Source: Chloroflexota bacterium
GTDB lineage: Bacteria > Chloroflexota > Dormibacteria > CF-121
DNA: 7,277 bases
Assembly (NCBI GenBank): GCA_005882525.1
Contig: VBGO01000052.1
Coordinates: 1-7,277 of the forward strand
Direction: 5' to 3'
A model generated the notes under the pieces. The model was not told the DNA's origin. It did not search any database and was given only the letters and a program-made list of their open reading frames with translations. Below are positions 1 through 5,271 of this stretch, piece by piece. The position numbers were made by a program, and so were the translations under genes. Each line of letters opens with the position of its first letter. The first letter of the stretch is position 1.

Positions 1-33
1 TAGGCGAGCAGCGATCAGCGGGATGGCCGCGGT

Positions 34-48
34 GATACGCCGCGTATC
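34..48. repeat. Short perfect inverted repeat GATACG-CCG-CGTATC
   Basis: Two perfect 6-bp arms flank a 3-nt centre. The arms are AT-richer than their surroundings. The size and symmetry would fit an operator or a small hairpin. No T-run follows on either strand, so an intrinsic terminator is unlikely. Function is unknown. Confidence 0.45.
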
Positions 49-76
49 TAATGACGCGCCTCTTACGCCTCAAGGG

Positions 77-125
77 TCGCGGCATTACCGCACGGACCCA
101 GCCGATTTTCAGGGAAATGCCGCGA
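77..125. repeat. 10-bp perfect inverted repeat (TCGCGGCATT / AATGCCGCGA) with 29-nt loop
   Basis: Positions 77-86 are the exact reverse complement of 116-125. The pairing can be extended outward by three more pairs if G-U wobbles are allowed. In RNA this would be a long stem closing a 29-nt loop. It could be part of a structured transcript, or the remnant ends of a small mobile or repetitive element. I do not recognise a known RNA family. Confidence 0.5.
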
Positions 126-146
126 TCTCCAAGCAATATGTTCGCT

Positions 147-167
147 GGCACCCGCCATGGCGGTGCC
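147..167. repeat. Strong GC hairpin, possible end-of-transcript structure for tRNA-Ser
   Basis: GGCACC (147-152) pairs with GGTGCC (162-167). After a bulged C, GC pairs with GC around a CATG loop. It lies about 50 nt past the tRNA 3' end on the minus strand. There is no T-tract after it on either strand, so it is not a classical intrinsic terminator, although high-GC bacteria often show such hairpins at gene ends. A second weaker hairpin, AGGGG/CCCCT (186-200), lies closer to the tRNA. Confidence 0.35.
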
Positions 168-219
168 CACATAATCCCCAGACTCAGGGGCCGTTCCCCT
201 CAGTGAGCACCGGACGTGG

Positions 220-312
220 TGGCGGAGCGGGCGAGATTCGAACTCGCGAACCGGGTACGCCGGTTACGGCATTTCCAGTGCCGCGCCCTCGACCAGACTA
301 GGCGACCGCTCC
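220..312 (-). tRNA. tRNA-Ser (anticodon GGA)
   Basis: Read on the minus strand this folds as a class II (long variable arm) tRNA. The acceptor stem is GGAGCGG/CCGCTCC (306-312 with 224-230), followed by discriminator G (223) and an encoded CCA end (220-222). The anticodon stem CGGCA/TGCCG encloses loop CTGGAAA, so the anticodon is GGA (274-276), reading UCC and UCU. The variable arm forms AACCGG/CCGGTT with a 5-nt loop, and the T arm is GCGAG-TTCGAAT-CTCGC. The G73 discriminator and the long variable arm both agree with serine identity. The gene begins only 14 nt after the stop codon of the GH15 gene on the same strand and probably has its own promoter there. Confidence 0.97.
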
Positions 313-323
313 GCAGCGAGTCG

Positions 324-329
324 ATTCTA
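324..329 (-). promoter_or_regulatory. Putative -10 box (TAGAAT) of tRNA-Ser, overlapping the GH15 stop
   Basis: On the minus strand TAGAAT differs from the TATAAT consensus at one position. It ends 11 nt before the first base of the tRNA, leaving room for a leader of about 5 nt that RNase P would remove. Its first three bases are the TAG stop of the GH15 gene (327-329). The -35 region would lie inside the GH15 C-terminal codons and shows only a weak TTCCGG at about 16 nt spacing. Confidence 0.45.
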
Positions 330-2000
330 TCCGCCGTCGGCGCGGCCGGAACGGCGGCCCTTCCCAGAAGGCCGGCCTTCGAGATTGAAGGCGGCGTTGA
401 TCACCGAGAGGTGCGTCAACGCCTGCGGAAAGTTGCCCAGCATCTCGCCCGTGTCCGGATCGAATTCCTCGGCGAAGAGCCCGAGGTCGTTCGCCGTCTC
501 GGTCACCCGGCTGAAGAGCGCCTCCGCCTCCTCCTGCCGGCCCATCTGGGCGAGCACGTTGACCAGCCACAGCGTGCAGATGATGAAGACACCCTCCGGC
601 TGGTGAAACTCGGATTCCGCGGGGACGTAACGGTAGAGGAAGCCCCTATTGCTCAGCTTCTCCTGCAACACCCTGACCGTCGAAACCACCCGCGGGTCGG
701 TCGCCGGCAGCATCTCGTACATCGGCACCGCCAGCGCCGTGGCATCGAGGTCCTTGTGACCGAGCGCCTGCGTGAAGGCGCCGATCTCCCGGTCGTAGCC
801 GAGCTCGAGCACCTGACGCTTGATCAGGTCGCGGGTACGCCGCACAGCAGCTCTGCGAACTTTTCCCATCCGCAGCGACCGGTCGAGTTTGAGGGCACGG
901 TCCATCCCGGCCCACAGCATCACCTGGGAATAGAGGTAGCGCCGAGGCCGGCGGCGCGACTCCCAGATTCCGGAATCTTCAAGCTGCCAGTGATCGACGA
1001 TGTAATCGACGACGCCGAGCAGGATCGCCCTTCGCGGCTTGGGCAGCTGCTTGCGAGATTGCCAGGCCGTGTAGGCGGTTTGGAGTAGTTCGCCGTAGAT
1101 GTCGAGCTGCACCTGCTCGACCGCGGCGTTGCCGATCCTCACGGGCTTTGATCCACGGTAGCCTTCCAGGTCGTCGAGGACATACTCGGGCACGCGGTCC
1201 TCGCCGTCGATCGTGTACATGATCTGGAAATGCTCGGGATGCCGATCATGGGCCATGCGGACCCAGCGCAGGAACGCATCGACCTCAGCCTCGAACCCCA
1301 ACTGGTGAAGCGCGTTCACCAGGTCGGAGGTATCGCGGATCCACGTATACCGGTAGTCCCAGTTCAGCGACCCGCCGAGGCTCTCTGGCAGCGACGTCGT
1401 GGGAGCCGCGACGAAGGCGCCGGTTGGCAGGTACTGCATCAGCTTCAGGGCCAGCGCCGATCGGTGCAGCGGCTCGTCGAACCGCCCCCGATAGGTCGAT
1501 GAGCGAAGCCAGTCGACCCAGTAGTCGTCCGTCTGATGCAGGTAGGTGTGCGCCTCGTCCAGCGATATCGGTGCAGGCGGCTTGCCGCCGCGCTCGGTGT
1601 AATGGAGCAGCACGGCGGCCCGGCGCCCGGGCATGACCCGTCCGGTGATGGTCGCCTCGCCGTCGGCCAGTCCGACCCTTGCCGCCTCCGGATACTGCAG
1701 AAAGACATTGCCCTCGGGACTTTCCGCCCGGAGCAGCCCAGGCCGGATCGACGTCAGCGACGGCGTCAGCCGCCCATAGTCGAATCGTGGCTTGAAGATG
1801 ACGCGCCAGTCGGTCGAGCCGGCAATCGGTTGCATCATTCGGATCAAGCGCAGCGACTCCGGCGGTTTCAGCTTCCTGTACTTGATGGCGATCGGCATCC
1901 AGTCGACGACGCCCCGCTTGCTGACCAGCGCAGCGGACCGCAGGTCGCCGATCATGCCGTAGTCGCCGATGGGCGGATACCGAAGGTCCTGCTCGCTCAT
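327..2000 (-). CDS. GH15 family glucoamylase/trehalase-like glycoside hydrolase with shortened N-terminal domain
   Basis: The 557-residue protein belongs to the bacterial GH15 family, which hydrolyses alpha-glucosides (glucoamylase, glucodextranase, alpha,alpha-trehalase) with inversion. It starts with the family opening PPIGDYGMIGDLRSAALVS (9-27). The catalytic (alpha/alpha)6 barrel carries GGSLNWDYRYTWIRD (209-223), GIWE with the expected acid Glu347, and LFAEEFDPDTGEMLGNFPQA (508-527) with the expected base Glu511. No signal peptide is visible, so it is probably cytoplasmic. Odd points: the beta-sandwich domain is short. GVVDW (30-34) runs straight into MPIA, and FDYGR follows at 73-77, whereas relatives have about 95-100 residues there, including a CLPRFDSPS-like motif. 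The acid-site loop reads ESRRRPRRYLYSQ rather than the usual EVRGxPxxFxxSK. The ATG lies 6 nt after the preceding gene's stop, suggesting coupled translation. Substrate cannot be assigned; trehalose or maltooligosaccharides are inference. Confidence 0.92.
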   Translation of the reverse strand: MSEQDLRYPPIGDYGMIGDLRSAALVSKRGVVDWMPIAIKYRKLKPPESLRLIRMMQPIAGSTDWRVIFKPRFDYGRLTPSLTSIRPGLLRAESPEGNVFLQYPEAARVGLADGEATITGRVMPGRRAAVLLHYTERGGKPPAPISLDEAHTYLHQTDDYWVDWLRSSTYRGRFDEPLHRSALALKLMQYLPTGAFVAAPTTSLPESLGGSLNWDYRYTWIRDTSDLVNALHQLGFEAEVDAFLRWVRMAHDRHPEHFQIMYTIDGEDRVPEYVLDDLEGYRGSKPVRIGNAAVEQVQLDIYGELLQTAYTAWQSRKQLPKPRRAILLGVVDYIVDHWQLEDSGIWESRRRPRRYLYSQVMLWAGMDRALKLDRSLRMGKVRRAAVRRTRDLIKRQVLELGYDREIGAFTQALGHKDLDATALAVPMYEMLPATDPRVVSTVRVLQEKLSNRGFLYRYVPAESEFHQPEGVFIICTLWLVNVLAQMGRQEEAEALFSRVTETANDLGLFAEEFDPDTGEMLGNFPQALTHLSVINAAFNLEGRPSGKGRRSGRADGG

Positions 2001-2006
2001 GGCGGT

Positions 2007-2189
2007 TCAGAGATCGCGCGGTGGTTCCCGAAAGACGGCTCGGCCGACGCCAAACCCGATCAGGCCGAGCACCCCGATCACAACCAGGGGAAAGCCGATG
2101 TGGATGGCGACCAGCGTTAGGCTGAGCAGGATACCGAGCAAGGTGACACAGCCACTGCAGCCAAGGCCCAGGGTCATCAGGCTGCGCAT
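2007..2189 (-). CDS. Small two-helix membrane protein with CSGC motif
   Basis: This encodes 60 residues with two hydrophobic segments at about 5-28 and 30-52 and a short charged tail (REPPRDL), which is the profile of a small inner-membrane protein. Two cysteines in a CxxC arrangement (C11-S-G-C14) lie at the start of the first helix. I do not recognise a family. The evidence that it is real is the clean membrane-protein pattern, the 6-nt spacing to the GH15 ATG downstream, and the 40-nt gap after the sigma-factor stop on the same strand. No good Shine-Dalgarno is seen (a weak AAGG at 8 nt). A TAAGGT box ends 7 nt before the ATG, which would suit a leaderless transcript. Met5 is an alternative start. 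Confidence 0.65.
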   Translation of the reverse strand: MRSLMTLGLGCSGCVTLLGILLSLTLVAIHIGFPLVVIGVLGLIGFGVGRAVFREPPRDL

Positions 2190-2196
2190 CGCGACA

Positions 2197-2202
2197 ACCT
2201 TA
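2197..2202 (-). promoter_or_regulatory. Candidate -10 box TAAGGT for the small membrane protein/GH15 pair
   Basis: On the minus strand TAAGGT fits the TAnnnT pattern, and its last base lies 7 nt before the ATG at 2189, so transcription would begin at or next to the start codon. A GGAACC at 2215-2220, resembling a generic ECF -35 element, lies upstream with GTT 16 nt further on. Either reading would give these two genes a promoter separate from the sigma-factor operon. No clear sigma70 -35 is visible. Confidence 0.3.
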
Positions 2203-2229
2203 CTTGGACCGGTCGGTTCCGCGGTCGGG

Positions 2230-3399
2230 TTAGCCCATCCGCCGCTCGAGGAGCGCGCGCTCGGCCGGATTGTCGGTCAGGTCCCGGGCACGACGCAAGG
2301 CCAGGCGGGCGTCGGCGTCGCGGCCGAGATCGCGGAGCATCTCGGCTCGGGCCGCATGAAAGAGGTAATAGCCGTCGAGCGCCTCGGCGAGACGATCGAC
2401 GTCGGCCAGGGCCTTCGGGGCCCCGTCCAGGTAGCGCCGCGCGATCGCCCGGTTGAGCTGCACCACCGGCGACGGCATCAGGTCCAGGAGCGCATCGTAG
2501 AGGGCGACAATCTGCCGCCAGTCGGTTTCCTGCCACGTTTTTGCCTCGGCGTGACAGGCGGCGATCGCCGCCTGGAGCTGGTAGGGTCCCGACCGTCGGA
2601 GGGTGGCCGCGCGCCGGAGCACGACCATCGCCGAGGCAATTCGTTCCTGGTCCCATCGGCGCCGATCCTGATCCTGAAGGAGCACCAAGTCGCCGTCCAT
2701 GTCGAAACGGCTGTCCGCCCGCGCCAGGTGCAGGCGCATCAGCGCCAGCAGGCCCAGCGCTTCGGGCTCCTCGGGCATCAGGCGCACCATGAGCCCGGCC
2801 AGCCAGGCCGCGTCCTCGGCGAGGTCCCGCCTCGAGGCCCGGTCGCCTGTTGTCGACAGGTAGCCCTCGTTGAACATCAGGTAGAGCACCGCCAGGACTT
2901 CCTCGAGGCGTTCGCCCATATCGTGCTCGGCGGGTACCCGGTACGGAATCTTGGCGTCGACGATCTTTCGCTTGGCGCGCACGATCCGCTGCGCGATGGT
3001 CGCCTCGCTCGTGATGTAGGCGCGAGCGATTTCCGCCGTCGTCAGGCCGGCCACCGCCCGCAGCGTGAGCGCGACCTGTGCCTCGCGCGAAAGCGCCGGG
3101 TGGCAGCAGGTGAAGATGAGCCGGAGCCGATCGTCGCCCTCCGCCGCATCAACCGTCATCACGGCTCGCTCGAGCTGCATGAGCTTGTCCCGGTAGCGCG
3201 CCTGGCGCCGAAACTGGTCGACGGCCTTGCGCCGAGCCGTCGTCAGCAACCAGGCTCCCGGTTTCTCCGGAATCCCGTCCTTCGGCCAGTGTTCGACCGC
3301 CTCGAGCAGCGCCTCCTGGACCAGTTCTTCGGCCAGGTCGAAATCGCCCAGGGCCCGGACCAACGCCGCGGTCAACCTGCCGGTCTCCTTGCGGAACAC
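2230..3399 (-). CDS. ECF42-type RNA polymerase sigma factor with C-terminal helical-repeat extension
   Basis: The N-terminal half is an ECF sigma factor. Region 2 spans about 1-65 (GDFDLAEELVQEALLEAVEHW at 18-38, PGAWLLTTARRKAVDQFRR at 47-65). Region 4 spans about 95-150, with FTCCHPAL, LTLRAVAGLTTAEIA, and the helix-turn-helix running into QRIVRAKRKI. The remaining 240 residues form an alpha-helical, TPR-like extension with the family signatures VLYLMFNEGY (171-180), LGLLALMRLHLAR (215-227), GPYQLQAAIAACHAE (271-285), SPVVQLNRAIA (310-320) and NPAERALLERRM (377-388). This architecture, directly downstream of a DGPF-domain gene, defines group ECF42, which is thought to be controlled through this extension rather than by an anti-sigma factor. 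The GTG at 3399 is probably too short: family-like residues (ATDAALTAVFRKE) continue upstream to the preceding stop at 3451-3453. The only extra start candidate is an ATA at 3439-3441 overlapping the previous gene's TAG. Confidence 0.95.
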   Translation of the reverse strand: MFRKETGRLTAALVRALGDFDLAEELVQEALLEAVEHWPKDGIPEKPGAWLLTTARRKAVDQFRRQARYRDKLMQLERAVMTVDAAEGDDRLRLIFTCCHPALSREAQVALTLRAVAGLTTAEIARAYITSEATIAQRIVRAKRKIVDAKIPYRVPAEHDMGERLEEVLAVLYLMFNEGYLSTTGDRASRRDLAEDAAWLAGLMVRLMPEEPEALGLLALMRLHLARADSRFDMDGDLVLLQDQDRRRWDQERIASAMVVLRRAATLRRSGPYQLQAAIAACHAEAKTWQETDWRQIVALYDALLDLMPSPVVQLNRAIARRYLDGAPKALADVDRLAEALDGYYLFHAARAEMLRDLGRDADARLALRRARDLTDNPAERALLERRMG

Positions 3400-3437
3400 G
3401 GCGGTGAGCGCAGCGTCGGTCGCGGACCGCTGTTCGC

Positions 3438-3797
3438 CTATCGCTGCGGCTCACCCCGATCGACCACCGGACGAACCTCGACCGGCCCTCCCGTCGGCCA
3501 ACCTTTCGCCATCTCGATCGCCTCGTCCAGGTCGGCCACGGTGACCTCGGCGTAGCCGCCGATCGCCTCCTTGCCCTCGATGAAGGGACCATCCGTGACC
3601 ACCGCTTTCCCGTTGTTGAACTTGACCGTCGTCGCGGTGCGCTCCGGCTGGAGCTCGTGTCCCCCGGTGATCTTGCTCGAGTATTTGCCGAACCACTCAT
3701 TGATCGGGCCGTAGGCCGCCTGCTTCTGCGCCTCCGGCATCGCTTCCCACTGCTTGGCGCGGTCTTTCGTCTCGCCGAATAGCAATACGTATTTCAT
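3438..3797 (-). CDS. DGPF-domain (YCII-like) protein
   Basis: This is a 119-residue YCII/DGPF-family protein with a ferredoxin-like alpha/beta fold. It begins MKYVLLFGE, has GGHELQPERTATTVKF (45-60), the name-giving VTDGPF (67-72), then IEGKEAIGGYAEV (73-85), a helix DLDEAIEMAKGWP (89-101) and a closing VEVRPV (106-111). Length and motif order are complete for the family. Biochemical function is not established. A role related to muconolactone isomerase-like catalysis or small-molecule sensing is only suggested by fold. Genes of this family sit next to ECF42 sigma factors and are their usual targets, and here it is the first gene of that operon. The ATG has a strong AAGGAGG 10 nt upstream, and a candidate ECF42 promoter lies in the leader. 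Confidence 0.96.
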   Translation of the reverse strand: MKYVLLFGETKDRAKQWEAMPEAQKQAAYGPINEWFGKYSSKITGGHELQPERTATTVKFNNGKAVVTDGPFIEGKEAIGGYAEVTVADLDEAIEMAKGWPTGGPVEVRPVVDRGEPQR

Positions 3798-3807
3798 CGT
3801 CTTCGGT

Positions 3808-3814
3808 CCTCCTT
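3808..3814 (-). promoter_or_regulatory. Strong Shine-Dalgarno AAGGAGG of the DGPF gene
   Basis: On the minus strand AAGGAGG is followed by 10 nt and then the ATG at 3797. It is the best-placed ribosome binding site on this strand and fixes the start of the DGPF gene. Confidence 0.8.
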
Positions 3815-3822
3815 GCGGTTCC

Positions 3823-3836
3823 GCGGCTCTCGCCGC
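3823..3836 (-). other. 5'-leader hairpin GCGGC-GAGA-GCCGC of the DGPF mRNA
   Basis: A perfect 5-bp GC stem is capped by a GAGA (GNRA-type) tetraloop and ends 8 nt before the Shine-Dalgarno of the DGPF gene. If the promoter call at 3849-3876 is right, it lies in the transcribed leader. It could stabilise the 5' end or modulate translation; neither can be shown from sequence. Confidence 0.5.
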
Positions 3837-3839
3837 TTT

Positions 3840-3848
3840 GTACAGTAC
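3840..3848. repeat. GTAC-N-GTAC palindrome at the predicted DGPF transcription start
   Basis: The 9-bp sequence GTACAGTAC reads as an inverted repeat of GTAC around a single base. It falls immediately downstream of the candidate -10 of the DGPF operon, where a repressor could block initiation. It is short enough to be chance. Confidence 0.35.
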
Positions 3849-3876
3849 GACGAACGAGAAGAGCCTGAAATCGACA
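3849..3876 (-). promoter_or_regulatory. Candidate ECF42 promoter (TGTCGA-N18-CGTC) of the DGPF-sigma operon
   Basis: On the minus strand TGTCGA (3871-3876) is followed by 18 nt and CGTC (3849-3852). From memory, the published ECF42 promoter motif has TGTCGA at -35 and CG(A/T)C at -10, and DGPF genes are its usual targets. This would make the operon autoregulated. A second partial copy, TGTCGG, lies at 3882-3887. Transcription would start near 3842, next to a GTACTGTAC palindrome (3840-3848). Confidence 0.6.
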
Positions 3877-3897
3877 GAAGGCCCGACAGGACCTTGT

Positions 3898-3903
3898 TAG
3901 GCT
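3898..3903 (+). promoter_or_regulatory. Candidate -10 box TAGGCT of the permease gene (leaderless)
   Basis: TAGGCT fits TAnnnT and ends exactly 7 nt before the GTG at 3911. There is no Shine-Dalgarno between them, so a leaderless mRNA beginning at the GTG is the simplest reading. A TCGACA at 3871-3876 resembles a -35 but is 21 nt away, which is too far. The same six bases are the complement of the ECF42-like TGTCGA of the divergent gene. Confidence 0.4.
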
Positions 3904-3910
3904 GTTAGCC

Positions 3911-5251
3911 GTGGATGAGTCCCCTCGTTACGGGGATCGGGTCACCGTCCCCGAGCCGTATTCGATCGAGCATATTCCCTTCGCGGAGCGGCACGGCCAC
4001 AGCCGCCAGTTGCTCTGGCTCTGGCTGGCGGCGAACCTGACGATCGCCGACTACGCGATCGGCTTCGTCCCGGTTGCCCTCGGCCTGTCGGTAGGCCCCG
4101 CCATCCTGGCTCTGGCGCTGGGAAACATCCTGGGCGGGCTGGTGCTGGCCTGGTCGGCGGCGATGGGGCCGGCGGCGGGCTATCCGCAAATGTTTATTGG
4201 CCGCCGGGCGTTCGGCCGGGTAGGCGGCTATATCCCGGCGGCGCTGAACTGGCTGAGCACGGCGGGATGGTTCACGGTCAACACCATCCTGGGCAGCTTC
4301 GCGATCCAGCTGCTGGTCCCCGGACTACCGTTCCCAGCGGCCGCCGCCGTCCTGGTCGCGGTGCAGACCCTGCTCGTCATCTACGGCCACAACCTGATCC
4401 AGGAATTCGAACGGTACATGGTCCTGATTCTCGGGGTGCTGTTCGCGATCGCGACCGTCATCGCGCTGACGCACGGCTCGACCATCGCCAACTGGCACCC
4501 GAAGCCGGTAGGCGGCACCCTGGCGCTGTTCGCCATCGTGCTCGCTATCTCCTTCTCTTACATCATGAGCTGGTCGCCGTATGCCTCCGACTATTCGCGC
4601 TACCTGCCGGAGATCACCTCGCGCTCGTACATCGCCATTTACGTCTTCATCGGCGCCGTGCTGGCCTCATTCCTCACCGAGGTCGTCGGCCTGCTGGTCG
4701 CGATCCTGACGCCGGGCGCGTCCACTCCGATCGCGGCGCTCAAAACCGCGATGGGCGGCTTCGGCGCCTTCGCGGTGATCGCGGTGATCCTGGGTGCGAC
4801 GACGGCCAACGTGCTGAATCTTTATTCCAACACGATGTCGGCCAAGGTGCTGGACGTCCGTCTGCCGCGCTGGCAGCTGGCGGTCCTGGGCGGCGCCCTG
4901 GGCTTCGTCCTGGCGCTGGTCGGCTACCAGAACTTCACCCAGAACTATCAAAACTTCCTGATCGTGCTCGACTACTGGATCATGCCCTGGCTGGCCGTCG
5001 TCCTGCTCGATTTCTACGTGTTCAAGAACCGCGAGCCCATGGGCTTCAGCCAGGCGCCGCCATGGAACTGGAACGGGGCGATCGCATTTGCCATCGGGCT
5101 GGGCGTCTCGATCCCCTTCATGTCCGAAACCTTCTTCAAGGGCTGGTTCCACGCGCTGTTCGGCGGGGCTGACTTCGGCTACTTCATCGGCTTCATCGTC
5201 GCCGGACTCGTGTACCTTCTTCTCAATCGCGGGCGCGCCCGGCAACGCTAA
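3911..5251 (+). CDS. NCS1 family purine/cytosine-type permease
   Basis: This 446-residue integral membrane transporter is of the nucleobase-cation-symport-1 family, which imports purines, cytosine, allantoin or hydantoins with H+ or Na+ across the inner membrane. A soluble N-terminus with the typical SIEHIPFAERHG (18-29) precedes about 12 hydrophobic segments, roughly at 33-58, 62-84, 105-137, 142-158, 168-187, 203-219, 240-267, 282-305, 322-338, 349-370, 389-405 and 421-438. Family signatures are ANLTIADYAIG (41-51, helix 1), NWLSTAGWFTVNT (113-125, helix 3), SWSPYASDYSRYLP (220-233, helix 6), NVLNLYSN (300-307, helix 8) and YWIMPWLAVVLLDFY (355-369). SPYASDYSRYLP is closer to the Fcy2-like purine-cytosine branch than to E. 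coli CodB. The GTG start has no Shine-Dalgarno but gives a complete N-terminus. It is followed after 20 nt by the SRPBCC gene. Exact substrate is unknown. Confidence 0.93.
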   Translation: MDESPRYGDRVTVPEPYSIEHIPFAERHGHSRQLLWLWLAANLTIADYAIGFVPVALGLSVGPAILALALGNILGGLVLAWSAAMGPAAGYPQMFIGRRAFGRVGGYIPAALNWLSTAGWFTVNTILGSFAIQLLVPGLPFPAAAAVLVAVQTLLVIYGHNLIQEFERYMVLILGVLFAIATVIALTHGSTIANWHPKPVGGTLALFAIVLAISFSYIMSWSPYASDYSRYLPEITSRSYIAIYVFIGAVLASFLTEVVGLLVAILTPGASTPIAALKTAMGGFGAFAVIAVILGATTANVLNLYSNTMSAKVLDVRLPRWQLAVLGGALGFVLALVGYQNFTQNYQNFLIVLDYWIMPWLAVVLLDFYVFKNREPMGFSQAPPWNWNGAIAFAIGLGVSIPFMSETFFKGWFHALFGGADFGYFIGFIVAGLVYLLLNRGRARQR

Positions 5252-5258
5252 GCACGAC

Positions 5259-5264
5259 AGGAGG
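5259..5264 (+). promoter_or_regulatory. Shine-Dalgarno AGGAGG deciding the SRPBCC start
   Basis: AGGAGG ends 1 nt before an ATG at 5266, which is too close for initiation, but 7 nt before an in-frame TTG at 5272, which is ideal. It therefore argues for the TTG start. Confidence 0.7.
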
Positions 5265-5271
5265 AATGGGG

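Larger units (their letters stand above)
1..219. other. Non-coding stretch downstream of tRNA-Ser, rich in inverted repeats
   Basis: I see no supportable gene here. The stretch holds three inverted repeats, listed separately at 34-48, 77-125 and 147-167, plus a weak hairpin at 186-200. A minus-strand frame stays open from an ATG at 172 to the window edge (about 57 codons). It is arginine- and proline-rich, has no recognisable motif, and runs through the inverted repeats, so I do not call it a gene. The plus-strand frame starting at 23 runs into the tRNA and is also unlikely to be coding. Confidence 0.55.

Noticed and set aside
147..167. Rho-independent terminator for the tRNA transcript
   Set aside because: The hairpin is strong but no U-tract follows on the minus strand, so I list it only as a hairpin.
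1..172. Minus-strand open frame from ATG at 172 to the window edge
   Set aside because: It has no recognisable motif, an Arg/Pro-rich composition, no ribosome binding site, and it passes through all three inverted repeats.
220..312. tRNA-Ser as the attachment site of an integrated element
   Set aside because: No integrase gene and no second copy of the tRNA 3' end is visible within the window.
216..1088. Plus-strand open frame over tRNA-Ser and the GH15 gene
   Set aside because: It runs through a tRNA and antisense to conserved GH15 catalytic motifs; low-complexity Arg-rich translation.
1969..3555. Long plus-strand open frame (528 codons) opposite the sigma factor
   Set aside because: It is antisense to the clearly conserved ECF42 gene and DGPF 3' end. 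Its translation is Arg/Gln/His/Pro-rich with no domain, as expected for a GC-rich shadow frame.
3871..3903. Classical sigma70 promoter TCGACA...TAGGCT for the permease
   Set aside because: The spacing is 21 nt, well beyond the usual 16-18, so only the -10 box is retained as a candidate.
4267..5172. Second plus-strand frame inside the permease gene (301 codons)
   Set aside because: The permease frame shows clear transmembrane periodicity and family motifs; the other frame is Arg/Pro-rich shadow sequence.
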